Shown piece by piece: positions 32,518 through 41,043 of a stretch of DNA of 64,000 bases (position 1 is the first letter of the stretch; each line of letters opens with the position of its first letter). This stretch comes from Fibrobacteria bacterium AD312. GTDB lineage: Bacteria; Fibrobacterota; Fibrobacteria; Fibrobacterales; Fibrobacteraceae. The translations under genes and the position numbers were made by a program. The stretch covers positions 62,001 through 126,000 of the forward strand of contig LIUM01000046.1 of assembly GCA_001462345.1 (NCBI GenBank). The letters run 5' to 3'. A model generated the notes under the pieces. The model saw only the letters and a program-made list of their open reading frames with translations. It did not search any database and was not told the origin of the DNA.

Positions 32518-33129
32518 ATGAAAAAGATTTTTTTCTTATCATTTTCTATTTTCATGCTTTTATTTCTCAGTGCATGCGGACCAACATATTTTTTAAATGA
32601 AAAGCTAGAGAAAAACCCACCAAAAGTGGTTATCATTTTGCCTCCCGATAATCAAACTTCTAATACAGAAGTAGAAGAAAAATTATATCCTATTTTATAT
32701 GATATTTTATCTAATCGAGGCTATTATTGCGTTAGTCCAGAATTAGCTAGAATGGTTTTTAACGCAAATAAACTTAATGAAGCAGGGCGTATTCATGAGA
32801 TTCCTCCTAACAAATTTAGGGAAATTTTTGCAGCCGATGCCATTTTAAAAACTAGAGTTACGGATTGGTCTGTTAGCTACGTTGTTATTTCATCTTCCAT
32901 TACAGTTACTCTTGAAATGGAATTATTCGACTCTAAATCAGGTGAACTCCTGTGGTCAATGACGCGCACATTACAACAATCATCAGGCTCTGCTAACGCA
33001 GGACTTATCGGTAGTCTAATTAGTGCCGCTATTTCCACAGCCACTTTCGAATACGAACCTATTGCAGAAGACAACACAGCTTTCATGTTTAAAACTATCC
33101 CAGAAGGACCTTATTATGATAAATGGTAA
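32518..33129 (+). CDS. GNA1162/DUF799 family lipoprotein
   Basis: 203 aa. The ATG at 32518 was chosen for its proper signal peptide (MKKIFFLSFSIFMLLFLSACG, lipobox LSAC). The mature protein has the GNA1162 pattern: VVIILPPDNQTSNTEV, RGYYCVSPELARMVFNANKLNEAG, FGADA-like FAADAILKTRVTDW, LEMELFDSKSGELLWS and a Gly/Ala-rich AGLIGSLISAAIS. The fold resembles TolB/CsgG N-terminal domains. It overlaps the following CsgG gene by 14 bp. Probably part of an outer-membrane assembly. Confidence 0.85.
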   Translation: MKKIFFLSFSIFMLLFLSACGPTYFLNEKLEKNPPKVVIILPPDNQTSNTEVEEKLYPILYDILSNRGYYCVSPELARMVFNANKLNEAGRIHEIPPNKFREIFAADAILKTRVTDWSVSYVVISSSITVTLEMELFDSKSGELLWSMTRTLQQSSGSANAGLIGSLISAAISTATFEYEPIAEDNTAFMFKTIPEGPYYDKW

Positions 33130-34051
33130 AATCATCCTTTCTTCATTTCTTTTTTCATTACTGATCGGTTGTGCGGGCTCCGTTCAAGAAAGAAATGTAG
33201 AAGCCCCTCCCGCAATGAACCCTGATGCCGTAGTAAACTACAATGGCTTAAAACATCGTTTAGCTATTTCTAAATTTGAAGATAAAACGGGCTATGGATC
33301 TAATTTATTTGGAGCCCTAGATGATCTCGGATCACAAGCATCAGACATTCTCGCTTCTCACTTAATTAAAACTGGTGAGTTTGTAATAGTAGAAAGAGAA
33401 AACCTTGCTTCTTTAGAGAAAGAAAATAATCTTCAAGGCAAGTCTTCAAAGTTTGCAGGAGTTTCCGCACTTATTTTCGGTGCCGTAACAGAATTTGGAA
33501 CTAAAACAGAATGGGAAGACCATGGGGTTTCAAAAACTAAAGTGCAAACCGCTCATGCCAAGGTTACTATTCGTTTAGTCAATCCAGAAACAGGTGTTGC
33601 TTTCTACTCCGAATTTGGAGAAGCCAATGCAAAAAACGAAACTACACAAACTCTTGGCTTTGGTGGAAAAGCAACTTATGATGCGACGCTCACAGACAAA
33701 GCATTAAATGGTGCTATTACTAAACTAATTAGTAATGTTCTATTAAACCTTAGAGCTCTACCTTGGAAAACTGCTGTTTTAGATATTCAAGACAATCAAA
33801 TTATCATTGGAGCAGGTAAGGGCTCTGGCTTAAAAGTAGGGGACGTTCTCGAAGTACAACGTCCAGGAAAAACAGTAGAGAACCCAACTACTGGTGCTAT
33901 GATGACTTTACCAGGAACAACAATTGCAAAAATTCAAGTCTCGTCTATGTTTGGAAAATCCATAATGGAGGAAGGAGCTGTTTGTTCAGTTATTTCATCT
34001 AGTGGTACAATTCAAAAATATGATGATGTCATCATGGAGGGTCAACAATAA
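33116..34051 (+). CDS. CsgG family outer-membrane lipoprotein
   Basis: 311 aa from ATG 33116, inside the preceding gene with AAGGA upstream. Signal peptide with lipobox LIGCAG. CsgG features: HRLAISKFEDKTGYGSNLFG, SDILASHLIKTGEFVIVERENLASLEKE, ALIFGAVTEFG and VTIRLVNPETGVAFYSEFGEA. A C-terminal segment (GKGSGLKVGDVLEVQRPG) looks like the flagellar-FlgT-like barrel seen in some CsgG relatives. CsgG itself forms the curli export pore; no curli genes are present here, so the exported substrate or alternative role is unknown. Confidence 0.87.
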   Translation: MINGKIILSSFLFSLLIGCAGSVQERNVEAPPAMNPDAVVNYNGLKHRLAISKFEDKTGYGSNLFGALDDLGSQASDILASHLIKTGEFVIVERENLASLEKENNLQGKSSKFAGVSALIFGAVTEFGTKTEWEDHGVSKTKVQTAHAKVTIRLVNPETGVAFYSEFGEANAKNETTQTLGFGGKATYDATLTDKALNGAITKLISNVLLNLRALPWKTAVLDIQDNQIIIGAGKGSGLKVGDVLEVQRPGKTVENPTTGAMMTLPGTTIAKIQVSSMFGKSIMEEGAVCSVISSSGTIQKYDDVIMEGQQ

Positions 34052-34371
34052 TGAAACCTATTTATCTATTTATAATGGCCTTATTATTATGTTCTTTGGC
34101 CGCTTGTACAGCGCCTAGAACAACAGTCACTACTGATGGTCAATCTGGAAGCATTTTATTCAAAGCAACTCCAGGCAGTGCTGATGTTTATCTCGATGAA
34201 AATCCAGTTGGTAAAGCACGTGAATTCAATGGGTCTGCTAGTGTTATGAAGGTTTCTCCAGGCACTCATACTATTCGCATCAGTGCTCCTGGATATAAAG
34301 ACTATGTAACGAAAGTATATATTAGTGATTCACAAGAAGTCATTGATGTTAATCTTGAATCCATGGAGTAA
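34051..34371 (+). CDS. PEGA-domain lipoprotein
   Basis: 106 aa. Its ATG shares one base with the CsgG stop (TAATG). The lipoprotein signal ends in lipobox LAAC. The mature part is one PEGA domain: GSILFKATPGSADVYLDENPVGK, then SPGTHTIRISAPGYKDY and a final strand EVIDVNLE. PEGA domains are small surface or periplasmic beta-sandwich modules. Translationally coupled within the envelope operon. Confidence 0.88.
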   Translation: MKPIYLFIMALLLCSLAACTAPRTTVTTDGQSGSILFKATPGSADVYLDENPVGKAREFNGSASVMKVSPGTHTIRISAPGYKDYVTKVYISDSQEVIDVNLESME

Positions 34372-34374
34372 AAA

Positions 34375-34890
34375 ATGAAAAGCATAAAAATTCTTTTTCT
34401 TTCCTTAATGATATGCTCTGTTTCTGCTTTTGCGGTAAAAGGAGATTCTTTTTTGGATGTTGCTCCTGCGATTAGTTTTGTAGGACAAAGCAACTTAAAA
34501 CAACCAAACTACGGTTTATCTTTAGGCTATATGTTTGGCGTAAACGATAGAACAGATTTATCCATTTATGGTGATGTTTACATTGGTCAAAGTGATTTTG
34601 TCGGAGTAGAAAAGTATCTTTCCACAAGCGTTGGCTTTCGTTCTTATTTCACTCCCTATTATGGCGATATCCGCCCTATGTTTGGATTAGGAATGGGAAT
34701 GTCTTATCAAAAACAGGGTAAGCTTATTGACAACGCTTTATTTAAGGCCTCAGCACATGCTCGTATTCTTTACGACGCCTCTGATGTCATCAAAATATTC
34801 ACAGAATTCGAGCCTTCTATTTATATAGGAACAGATCCTCATATGGACTTTGCTATTCACATAGGCGCTCAACTTCGCTTAGGTTCGTAA
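34375..34890 (+). CDS. Small outer-membrane beta-barrel protein
   Basis: 171 aa with a signal peptide (cleaved after about residue 20, SAFA). The rest alternates aromatic/hydrophobic strands (YGLSLGYMFGVNDRTDLSIYGDVYIGQ, GFRSYFTPYYGDIRPMFGLGMGMSY) and ends in FAIHIGAQLRLGS, consistent with an eight-stranded barrel of the OmpA/OprF-like porin fold. Last gene of the envelope operon, followed by a strong terminator. Confidence 0.75.
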   Translation: MKSIKILFLSLMICSVSAFAVKGDSFLDVAPAISFVGQSNLKQPNYGLSLGYMFGVNDRTDLSIYGDVYIGQSDFVGVEKYLSTSVGFRSYFTPYYGDIRPMFGLGMGMSYQKQGKLIDNALFKASAHARILYDASDVIKIFTEFEPSIYIGTDPHMDFAIHIGAQLRLGS

Positions 34891-34938
34891 TCTTTGATTT
34901 GAACTTAGGCTCATACTCTTTGATTCAAATTATCTATT

Positions 34939-34970
34939 AAAAAAGCCCGTGTATTACACGGGCTTTTTTT
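34939..34970. terminator. Bidirectional terminator
   Basis: AAAAAAGCCCGTGT and ACACGGGCTTTTTT form a perfect stem with T-runs on both strands, between the convergent barrel gene and pectate lyase. Just upstream (34878-34930) a stretch of about 26 bp after the barrel stop is duplicated imperfectly. Confidence 0.93.
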
Positions 34971-35003
34971 CGATTAAAACTTCTACCTCATAACAGATAA
35001 ACA

Positions 35004-37334
35004 TTACTTTTTATGGATTTTATTTTGAATCCAACCAAGATCAGTTTTCACTCTAACGATATATACCCCAGACCGTAAATGATTCAAATCAACTACCGAT
35101 CCACTCACTTTCATCTGTAGATGATTACCATTTACATTTACAATATTTATTTGTGTTATACCTACCGATTCTGGTATATAAAGGGTGTTCGCATAAGAAT
35201 CAAAATACACTCGATTTTGAAGTTGAACAATTCTCTTTATAGGAGTCGTTTTTTCAAAAGAGATACTGATATAGAAAAGATTAGAACTCTCCCCTTTAAT
35301 AATCGTATAATCTCCAGACTCTAAACTGATTGTTGCTATTCCATTGTTACTCGTATAAGACGTTCCATTGATCTTTACTGATCCTGAGAAATCAGGATTG
35401 AAAACCAATGTGAGTTCTGCCGTTTGACTAATCGAAAAAGATACTTGTGTCGACGATTCCATCTTTAAGCATTGTGTTAAAGAGAGATTTCCATAAGTAA
35501 CAGTCCCTTTTGAAGTAGATAAATTTCCAGTGATGTTAAAGTGATTACTGCTAGTGCCATCTAACGTAAAGTTATGAACGATATCTCCATTAATCAAAGA
35601 ACCAGAATTTGTGCTACTACTAGAACCTTGACCAGAGCTAGAACTCGATAAAGGTTCTTGTGAACTAGAAGGCCCATTTGAATTCGAACTAGTGATTACA
35701 CTTTCGCTTTCTCCTTGCACCTGAATCAACGTCGTAGAATACTTGATTAAAGCGGACTTCAAAGCCGTATTTACACCATAAGCCGTATCATCAACCGCAT
35801 TGTTAAACGTCCACTTAAAATCACCTCCGTTCATTCGGCCCGCATAAGCCATGACGGTCGTTTTTGCAGATGCAGGAGATTCCGCTGTATATGAATACAT
35901 GATTGAAGTATTTTGATCAAAATTATTATAGGTATTAGAACCATAAACCGATTTTACAGAAGAAGGCACAGAAGTGTTTTTACTCGTAACCACATAAGCA
36001 TCAAAATCTACAGTGGATTGGCTAAATTTGTTATCCCCATAAGCCACAAAGCGTTTGGCACCTTCAATATAATTATCATAAGCTTTTATAGTTCCACCAT
36101 CTTCACTTGAAAAAGTAGGCATCTCACCGTAGTCATTAGCCCCTTTGGACTCATCCCAAACATCGGACCCCTGCATAGAAGTTAGCATCGGGTATTTACA
36201 ATTACGAAAATAATTACCTTCGGCGAAAACAGAAGAACCATTTGTAGAGCCAATTCCATACTTCGAAATGCCGTCATAGTAATTGTTATAAACATGAGCA
36301 GAATAAAAACGAACTCTTGGATGGCGTGAATCGGAATGGTCATACCAATTGTGATGATAAGTAATATAAAGGCCCTCTGTAGTTCCTTCGCTTAAACCTA
36401 AGAGATTCGATTTACCTGTATCCCAGAAATGATTGTATGAGAATGTCACATATGTTGATTTTTTACAGTCAAGAGCACCATCGCCTTTGGCTTGATCAGC
36501 ATCGGAACCTGCATCCCCATAAAAGAAATCATTATGATGAACCCAAACATATTCGTTGTTTTGCTGCAACCCTAAATTATCACCTTCACCACTGTTGACA
36601 TTCATGATCCCAAGATTTCTTACTTCAATATTACTTGCATTCTTTAAGCGAATTCCCCAGCCATTCGCTACGGCATCTTCGCCTACACCTTCTAGCGTAA
36701 TTGAACCAGAAGCATTATTTGAATTTTCTATAACAACATCTCCAGAGATCATATAAGACATATCACTAATGGAACCTATTAAACGAATGATTAAAGGACG
36801 ATTATCTTTTCCTTTCTTAAACGCATCTAAAATGGTTTGTAAACCCACGCAAGGGTTTGCGCTCGCCCCTGTCACCTCTAAAGAGATTGTGTTTTTTGTG
36901 TTCTCGGTAATATAAAGAATGACTGCCCCATTTTTTGGAGTCCCATCTTTATTATAAGCTCCTGGCACCTTATTGTTTGAGAAAGCAAAACCAGAACGAT
37001 CATGAGCTTTAACAGTAACTGTAGATGTTACAGCCCCTGTTCCCTCAACGCTATTAGTCACAGGAACCACTTTTAATGTATAGGAACCAGGAGCTAACCC
37101 TAAAGCATCGGCTCTATAATAGGAACCATAGCGACGAATCAATGGGGCGTCTAATTTTTTGTCACTCACTCCTGCGCCGCTATAATACACGTTATAGCTA
37201 GTAGCCCCACTCGCTGGGCTCCATTTCACATACGCCGATTCAAACCAACCTGCGGCTTCTATGATAGTGACATTCTGTGCCCACGATAAGGAAGCAAAGA
37301 ACAAACATAAGAGTAAGGGAATCATTTTTTTCAT
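35004..37334 (-). CDS. PL1 pectate lyase, multidomain, secreted
   Basis: 776 aa. Signal peptide (to about 19), then an FN3-like domain (about 20-110; AYVKWSPASGATSYNVYYSG). A PL1 right-handed beta-helix spans about 115-520: ITLEGVGEDAV, NLGIMNV, VWVHHNDF, calcium-site DADQAKGDGALDCKKSTYVTFSYNHFWD and the catalytic-Arg motif DSRHPRVRF. A Ser-rich linker (about 548-575) joins a galactose-binding-like domain and a C-terminal sorting-type domain (NIVNVNGNHLQ, GVYIVRVKT). It cleaves polygalacturonan by beta-elimination outside the cell. AAGGATT lies upstream of the ATG. Confidence 0.94.
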   Translation of the reverse strand: MKKMIPLLLCLFFASLSWAQNVTIIEAAGWFESAYVKWSPASGATSYNVYYSGAGVSDKKLDAPLIRRYGSYYRADALGLAPGSYTLKVVPVTNSVEGTGAVTSTVTVKAHDRSGFAFSNNKVPGAYNKDGTPKNGAVILYITENTKNTISLEVTGASANPCVGLQTILDAFKKGKDNRPLIIRLIGSISDMSYMISGDVVIENSNNASGSITLEGVGEDAVANGWGIRLKNASNIEVRNLGIMNVNSGEGDNLGLQQNNEYVWVHHNDFFYGDAGSDADQAKGDGALDCKKSTYVTFSYNHFWDTGKSNLLGLSEGTTEGLYITYHHNWYDHSDSRHPRVRFYSAHVYNNYYDGISKYGIGSTNGSSVFAEGNYFRNCKYPMLTSMQGSDVWDESKGANDYGEMPTFSSEDGGTIKAYDNYIEGAKRFVAYGDNKFSQSTVDFDAYVVTSKNTSVPSSVKSVYGSNTYNNFDQNTSIMYSYTAESPASAKTTVMAYAGRMNGGDFKWTFNNAVDDTAYGVNTALKSALIKYSTTLIQVQGESESVITSSNSNGPSSSQEPLSSSSSGQGSSSSTNSGSLINGDIVHNFTLDGTSSNHFNITGNLSTSKGTVTYGNLSLTQCLKMESSTQVSFSISQTAELTLVFNPDFSGSVKINGTSYTSNNGIATISLESGDYTIIKGESSNLFYISISFEKTTPIKRIVQLQNRVYFDSYANTLYIPESVGITQINIVNVNGNHLQMKVSGSVVDLNHLRSGVYIVRVKTDLGWIQNKIHKK

Positions 37335-37765
37335 ACTTAAACCAATCCTTTTTTAAACGATTTTATTTTTTTTCAAAATGTTCTCAAATTTATTTTAAAT
37401 TTAATCACTTTTTTTATAAAAGCCTACACATTAAGCAAAACATTTTTTCTTTTTTCATTAAGCCTTCTTTTTCTTCCAAAAATCGCACTTTGTTAAATAA
37501 ACTCTATATAGATAAAAGTGCATTCAGCTATTATATTTATCTAATCACCTCTGTATTTTTCAGAATTTTACTCTTTTTACACTAAAAAACAGCCTAACAT
37601 TTTCATCCAAAATGTTCTCAAAATATTAATTAACTTCAATTTACTGTTCTCAAAAGCACTTCATTTATTTTCAAGGGTTTAGCATCAAGACTGGTTTTAC
37701 TACTTTTACACCGAAAAAGCAGCAAAATTCGATTTGCTTGTACTTTGTTTTTATTGAGGTTTATA
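37335..37765. other. Divergent promoter region, PL1 and ileS
   Basis: About 430 bp, very AT-rich with long T-tracts. No gene, no T-box leader (no specifier or T-box core seen) and no clear inverted repeat. Two similar blocks containing AAAATGTTCTCAAA occur near 37376 and 37610 (direct repeat). Confidence 0.5.
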
Positions 37766-40700
37766 ATGTTTCGTGAAGTTAAAAGAGATGAATCCTTTCC
37801 TTCTTTAGAAGAACGCGTTCTCGACTTATGGGATCGTGATCATAGCTTTGAAAAATCCCTTTCCAAAGATCAAAATAACGAGACTTTTAATTTTTATGAT
37901 GGGCCTCCGTTTGCGACAGGCTTACCTCATTATGGGCATTTACTTGCTGGCACCATTAAAGATATTGTTCCTCGCTATTGGACCATGAAAGGCAAAACAG
38001 TTCCTCGCCGATTTGGCTGGGATTGCCACGGGCTCCCTATTGAAAGTTTAATTCAAAATGAATTAGAACTTGCAGGCGTTGCTGAAATTCGTGCCTTTGG
38101 AGAAGACCGTTTTAATGAATCTTGTCGCGGCGCTGTTTTAAAATATACTGGCGAATGGCGCAAGACCGTTAGGCGTATGGGTCGCTGGGTTGATTTCGAT
38201 CGAGATTATAAAACCATGGACACTCCATTTATGGAATCTGTTTGGTGGGTTTTCAAACAATGCTTTGATAAAGGCTTAATTTACCAGGGCTATCGTATTC
38301 AGCCCTACAGCCCAGCTCTCGCGACTCCTCTTTCTAACTTTGAAACAAACCAAGGTTATAAAGATCGCCAAGACCCGTCTTTAACTTTAATCTTCCCTAT
38401 TGTTTCAGATAATTCTCGCTTTAAGGACACCTCCATACTTGTCTGGACAACGACTCCGTGGACTTTGCCATCGAACTTTGCAATTGCTGTTGGCCCTGAT
38501 ATGGAATACAGTCTTGTTTCCTATGAAGACAAAAAACTCTGGGTCGCTACAAGCCGCATTCAAGCCTATTTTAAAGAAGCAAAAGTCATTGATTCTTGTA
38601 AAGGCAGTGATTTACTTGGGCTTCACTACGAACCTCTATTCCGTTTTTCTGATGCCTACGCTACTAAAGAAGAGCTTGAAAAGCGCTACCAGATATATCC
38701 AGCTGATTTCGTAAGCACTGAAGATGGTGCAGGCGCGGTTCATATTGCACCTAGCTTTGGTGAAGAAGACTTTCAACTTGGCGCTTCTCTTGGGCTTGGG
38801 CTTTTTGACCCTCTTAACGAAGAAGGACGCTTTACAAGTAAGGTTCCTCTTTGGGAAGGGCAAGGCGCTAAAGATGCAGACAAATCCATTATTGCCTTCT
38901 TAAAAGAACAAGGCCGCATTTTTAAGCATGATACCTTAGTCCATAGCTATCCTCATTGCTGGCGTACTGGTGTTCCTCTTTTATATAGAGCCTTAAAAAC
39001 ATGGTTCTTAAAAATAGATGGCGAACTCACTAATGCTGAAGGCGAAACCAAAACCTTAAAACAATGGATGATTGATTCTAATCAGCAAATCAACTGGGTT
39101 CCAGATCATATCAAAAATGGTCGTTTCGGAAAATGGTTAGAAAACGCTAGAGACTGGAATATTTCCCGCAACCGTTTCTGGGGCACTCCACTCCCTGTTT
39201 GGCTCTCTGAAGACGGGGAAATGATTGCTGTTGGTTCTATCCAAGAGCTAGAAGAACTTTCTGGTGTAAAACTCAACGATTTACACAAACACTTTGTAGA
39301 CCCTGTTGTCATTAAAAAAGACGGTAAAGAATTCCGCCGCACAAGCGAAGTTTTTGATTGCTGGTTCGAATCTGGCTCAATGCCTTATGCACAAAACCAT
39401 TATCCTTTTGAAAATAAAGAAATGGTCGAAGCTTCTTTCCCTGCAGACTTTATTGCCGAAGGCCTGGATCAAACTCGCGGCTGGTTCTATACTCTTTCTG
39501 TTCTCTCCAACGCCCTCTTCCAAAAACCTGCGTTTAAGAACGTCATTGTAAACGGCATTATTCTTGCTGAAAATGGGCAGAAAATGTCTAAGAGCCTACG
39601 CAACTACCCAGATCCTAATGAACTCATTGGGCGTACGGGAGCCGATGCTATTCGCTTATTTATGATTAACTCTGCTGCATTAAAAGCAGAAGATTTACGC
39701 TTCTCAGAAGAAGGCGTTAAAAACATTGTTAAGCAGGTAATGCTCCCGCTTTGGAATGCGGTTAGCTTTTTCATTAGCAACCACAACGCCGATGCTGCTA
39801 AAGGGCAATTAGACTGGAAGCCAGGGCAAACGCTTCATAGCGAAAATGAATTAGATCGTTGGATGCTTGCTGTGCTTCAAGATCTTTCAGAAAAGGTCGA
39901 GCAAGAGATGGCTGCTTATCGTTTGTATAACGTAGTTCCAGCAATTATTTCTGCTGTAGATGATCTTACCAACTGGTATGTTCGCCGTAGCCGTCGTCGT
40001 TTCTGGAAAAGCGATAACGATGGAGATAAAAACGCTGCTTATGCTACCATGTATAAAATTCTTGTGGATTTCAGCAAAATACTCGCTCCATTCTTACCTC
40101 TGCTTTCAGAAGAGATTTATCAACTTCTCGTTCGTGAAATAAATCCAAATGCTCCTGTTAGCGTTCATTTGTGTGAATTCCCTAGTGCTGACGAATCACT
40201 CAAAGATGCTCTTTTAGTGGAGCGTATTGCCATGGTTCGTGGAATGGTTGAAATGGGACGCATTATTCGCGCCACAAATAACGTGAAGAATCGTATGCCT
40301 ATTGCAAGCATGACTGTTGTCCCTCACGGCTCGATTGAAAAAGAAGTGGCCGAAAATATGCAGGATTTGATTCTAGAAGAATTAAATGTTCGTGAGATGA
40401 AGTTCCTCGATGACGAAACAGCTCTTGTAAAACTTTCTGCTAAGCCAAACTTTTTAGGGATTAAAGCAAAAGGTCCTGAATTTTCTAAAAACATGAAGGA
40501 TATTCAAAATAAACTCGCTAATCTCAATGCCAATGAAATTCGCGATTTACAAGATGGAAAAACCATTGAATTTCCTTTTGGTTGCGTTGGCAAAGATTGC
40601 TTGTTAATTCACCGCATTGTGCCTGAAGGCATGGCCGTTGAAGCAAACGCTCACTTTACAGTAGCTCTTGATTTAACTGTAACAGAAGAGCTCAAAAGAG

Positions 40701-40948
40701 CTTGCATCGCAAGAGAACTTGTGAACCGTATCCAGAACCGTCGTAAAGATGAAGACTATGCTATCTCGGATAAGATCACTATCACTCTATATTCTTTATC
40801 AGAGACCTTCAAAAAAGCCGTTGAAGAAAATCTCTCTTACATTATGGGTGAAACCCAAGCGATTGATTTAGTCTGGGCACCAAGTGATGACGGTCTTTCT
40901 TCCAATGATGCTGATGGAGAACCTTTTTCTTTTAGCACAAGAAGATAA
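37766..40948 (+). CDS. ileS: Isoleucyl-tRNA synthetase
   Basis: 1060 aa from the ATG at 37766, which has GAGG 7-8 nt upstream; an ATG at 37745 adds seven residues without a site. The HIGH-type motif is GLPHYGHLLAGT and the KMSKS loop is NGQKMSKSLRNYPDP. The editing domain contains WTTTPWTLPSNFAIAV and the anticodon-binding domain NWYVRRSRRRFW. The length and the GLPHYGHL form place it in the eukaryote-like type 2 IleRS class, which is often less sensitive to pseudomonic acid. Cytoplasmic and essential. Codon use is more biased than in its neighbours, as expected for a highly expressed gene. Confidence 0.97.
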   Translation: MFREVKRDESFPSLEERVLDLWDRDHSFEKSLSKDQNNETFNFYDGPPFATGLPHYGHLLAGTIKDIVPRYWTMKGKTVPRRFGWDCHGLPIESLIQNELELAGVAEIRAFGEDRFNESCRGAVLKYTGEWRKTVRRMGRWVDFDRDYKTMDTPFMESVWWVFKQCFDKGLIYQGYRIQPYSPALATPLSNFETNQGYKDRQDPSLTLIFPIVSDNSRFKDTSILVWTTTPWTLPSNFAIAVGPDMEYSLVSYEDKKLWVATSRIQAYFKEAKVIDSCKGSDLLGLHYEPLFRFSDAYATKEELEKRYQIYPADFVSTEDGAGAVHIAPSFGEEDFQLGASLGLGLFDPLNEEGRFTSKVPLWEGQGAKDADKSIIAFLKEQGRIFKHDTLVHSYPHCWRTGVPLLYRALKTWFLKIDGELTNAEGETKTLKQWMIDSNQQINWVPDHIKNGRFGKWLENARDWNISRNRFWGTPLPVWLSEDGEMIAVGSIQELEELSGVKLNDLHKHFVDPVVIKKDGKEFRRTSEVFDCWFESGSMPYAQNHYPFENKEMVEASFPADFIAEGLDQTRGWFYTLSVLSNALFQKPAFKNVIVNGIILAENGQKMSKSLRNYPDPNELIGRTGADAIRLFMINSAALKAEDLRFSEEGVKNIVKQVMLPLWNAVSFFISNHNADAAKGQLDWKPGQTLHSENELDRWMLAVLQDLSEKVEQEMAAYRLYNVVPAIISAVDDLTNWYVRRSRRRFWKSDNDGDKNAAYATMYKILVDFSKILAPFLPLLSEEIYQLLVREINPNAPVSVHLCEFPSADESLKDALLVERIAMVRGMVEMGRIIRATNNVKNRMPIASMTVVPHGSIEKEVAENMQDLILEELNVREMKFLDDETALVKLSAKPNFLGIKAKGPEFSKNMKDIQNKLANLNANEIRDLQDGKTIEFPFGCVGKDCLLIHRIVPEGMAVEANAHFTVALDLTVTEELKRACIARELVNRIQNRRKDEDYAISDKITITLYSLSETFKKAVEENLSYIMGETQAIDLVWAPSDDGLSSNDADGEPFSFSTRR

Positions 40949-40968
40949 AAGCATCTTAATTGTTATAA

Positions 40969-41005
40969 AAAAGAAGCGGTGGATTAATTATCCACCGCTT
41001 CTTTT
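40969..41005. terminator. Bidirectional terminator between ileS and GH30 gene
   Basis: Perfect 16-bp arms (AAAAGAAGCGGTGGAT and complement) around a 5-nt loop, with T/A runs at both ends. It serves both convergent genes. Confidence 0.95.
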
Positions 41006-41043
41006 GTTGAGAGAGATAAAACTGTTATAGCAAATTTATTGTT

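Noticed and set aside
37335-37765. T-box leader for ileS
   Set aside because: No T-box core, specifier loop or terminator/antiterminator pair could be found in the AT-rich leader.
38400-38714. Alternative-frame reading inside ileS
   Set aside because: Shadow of the synthetase gene without its own start signal or homology.
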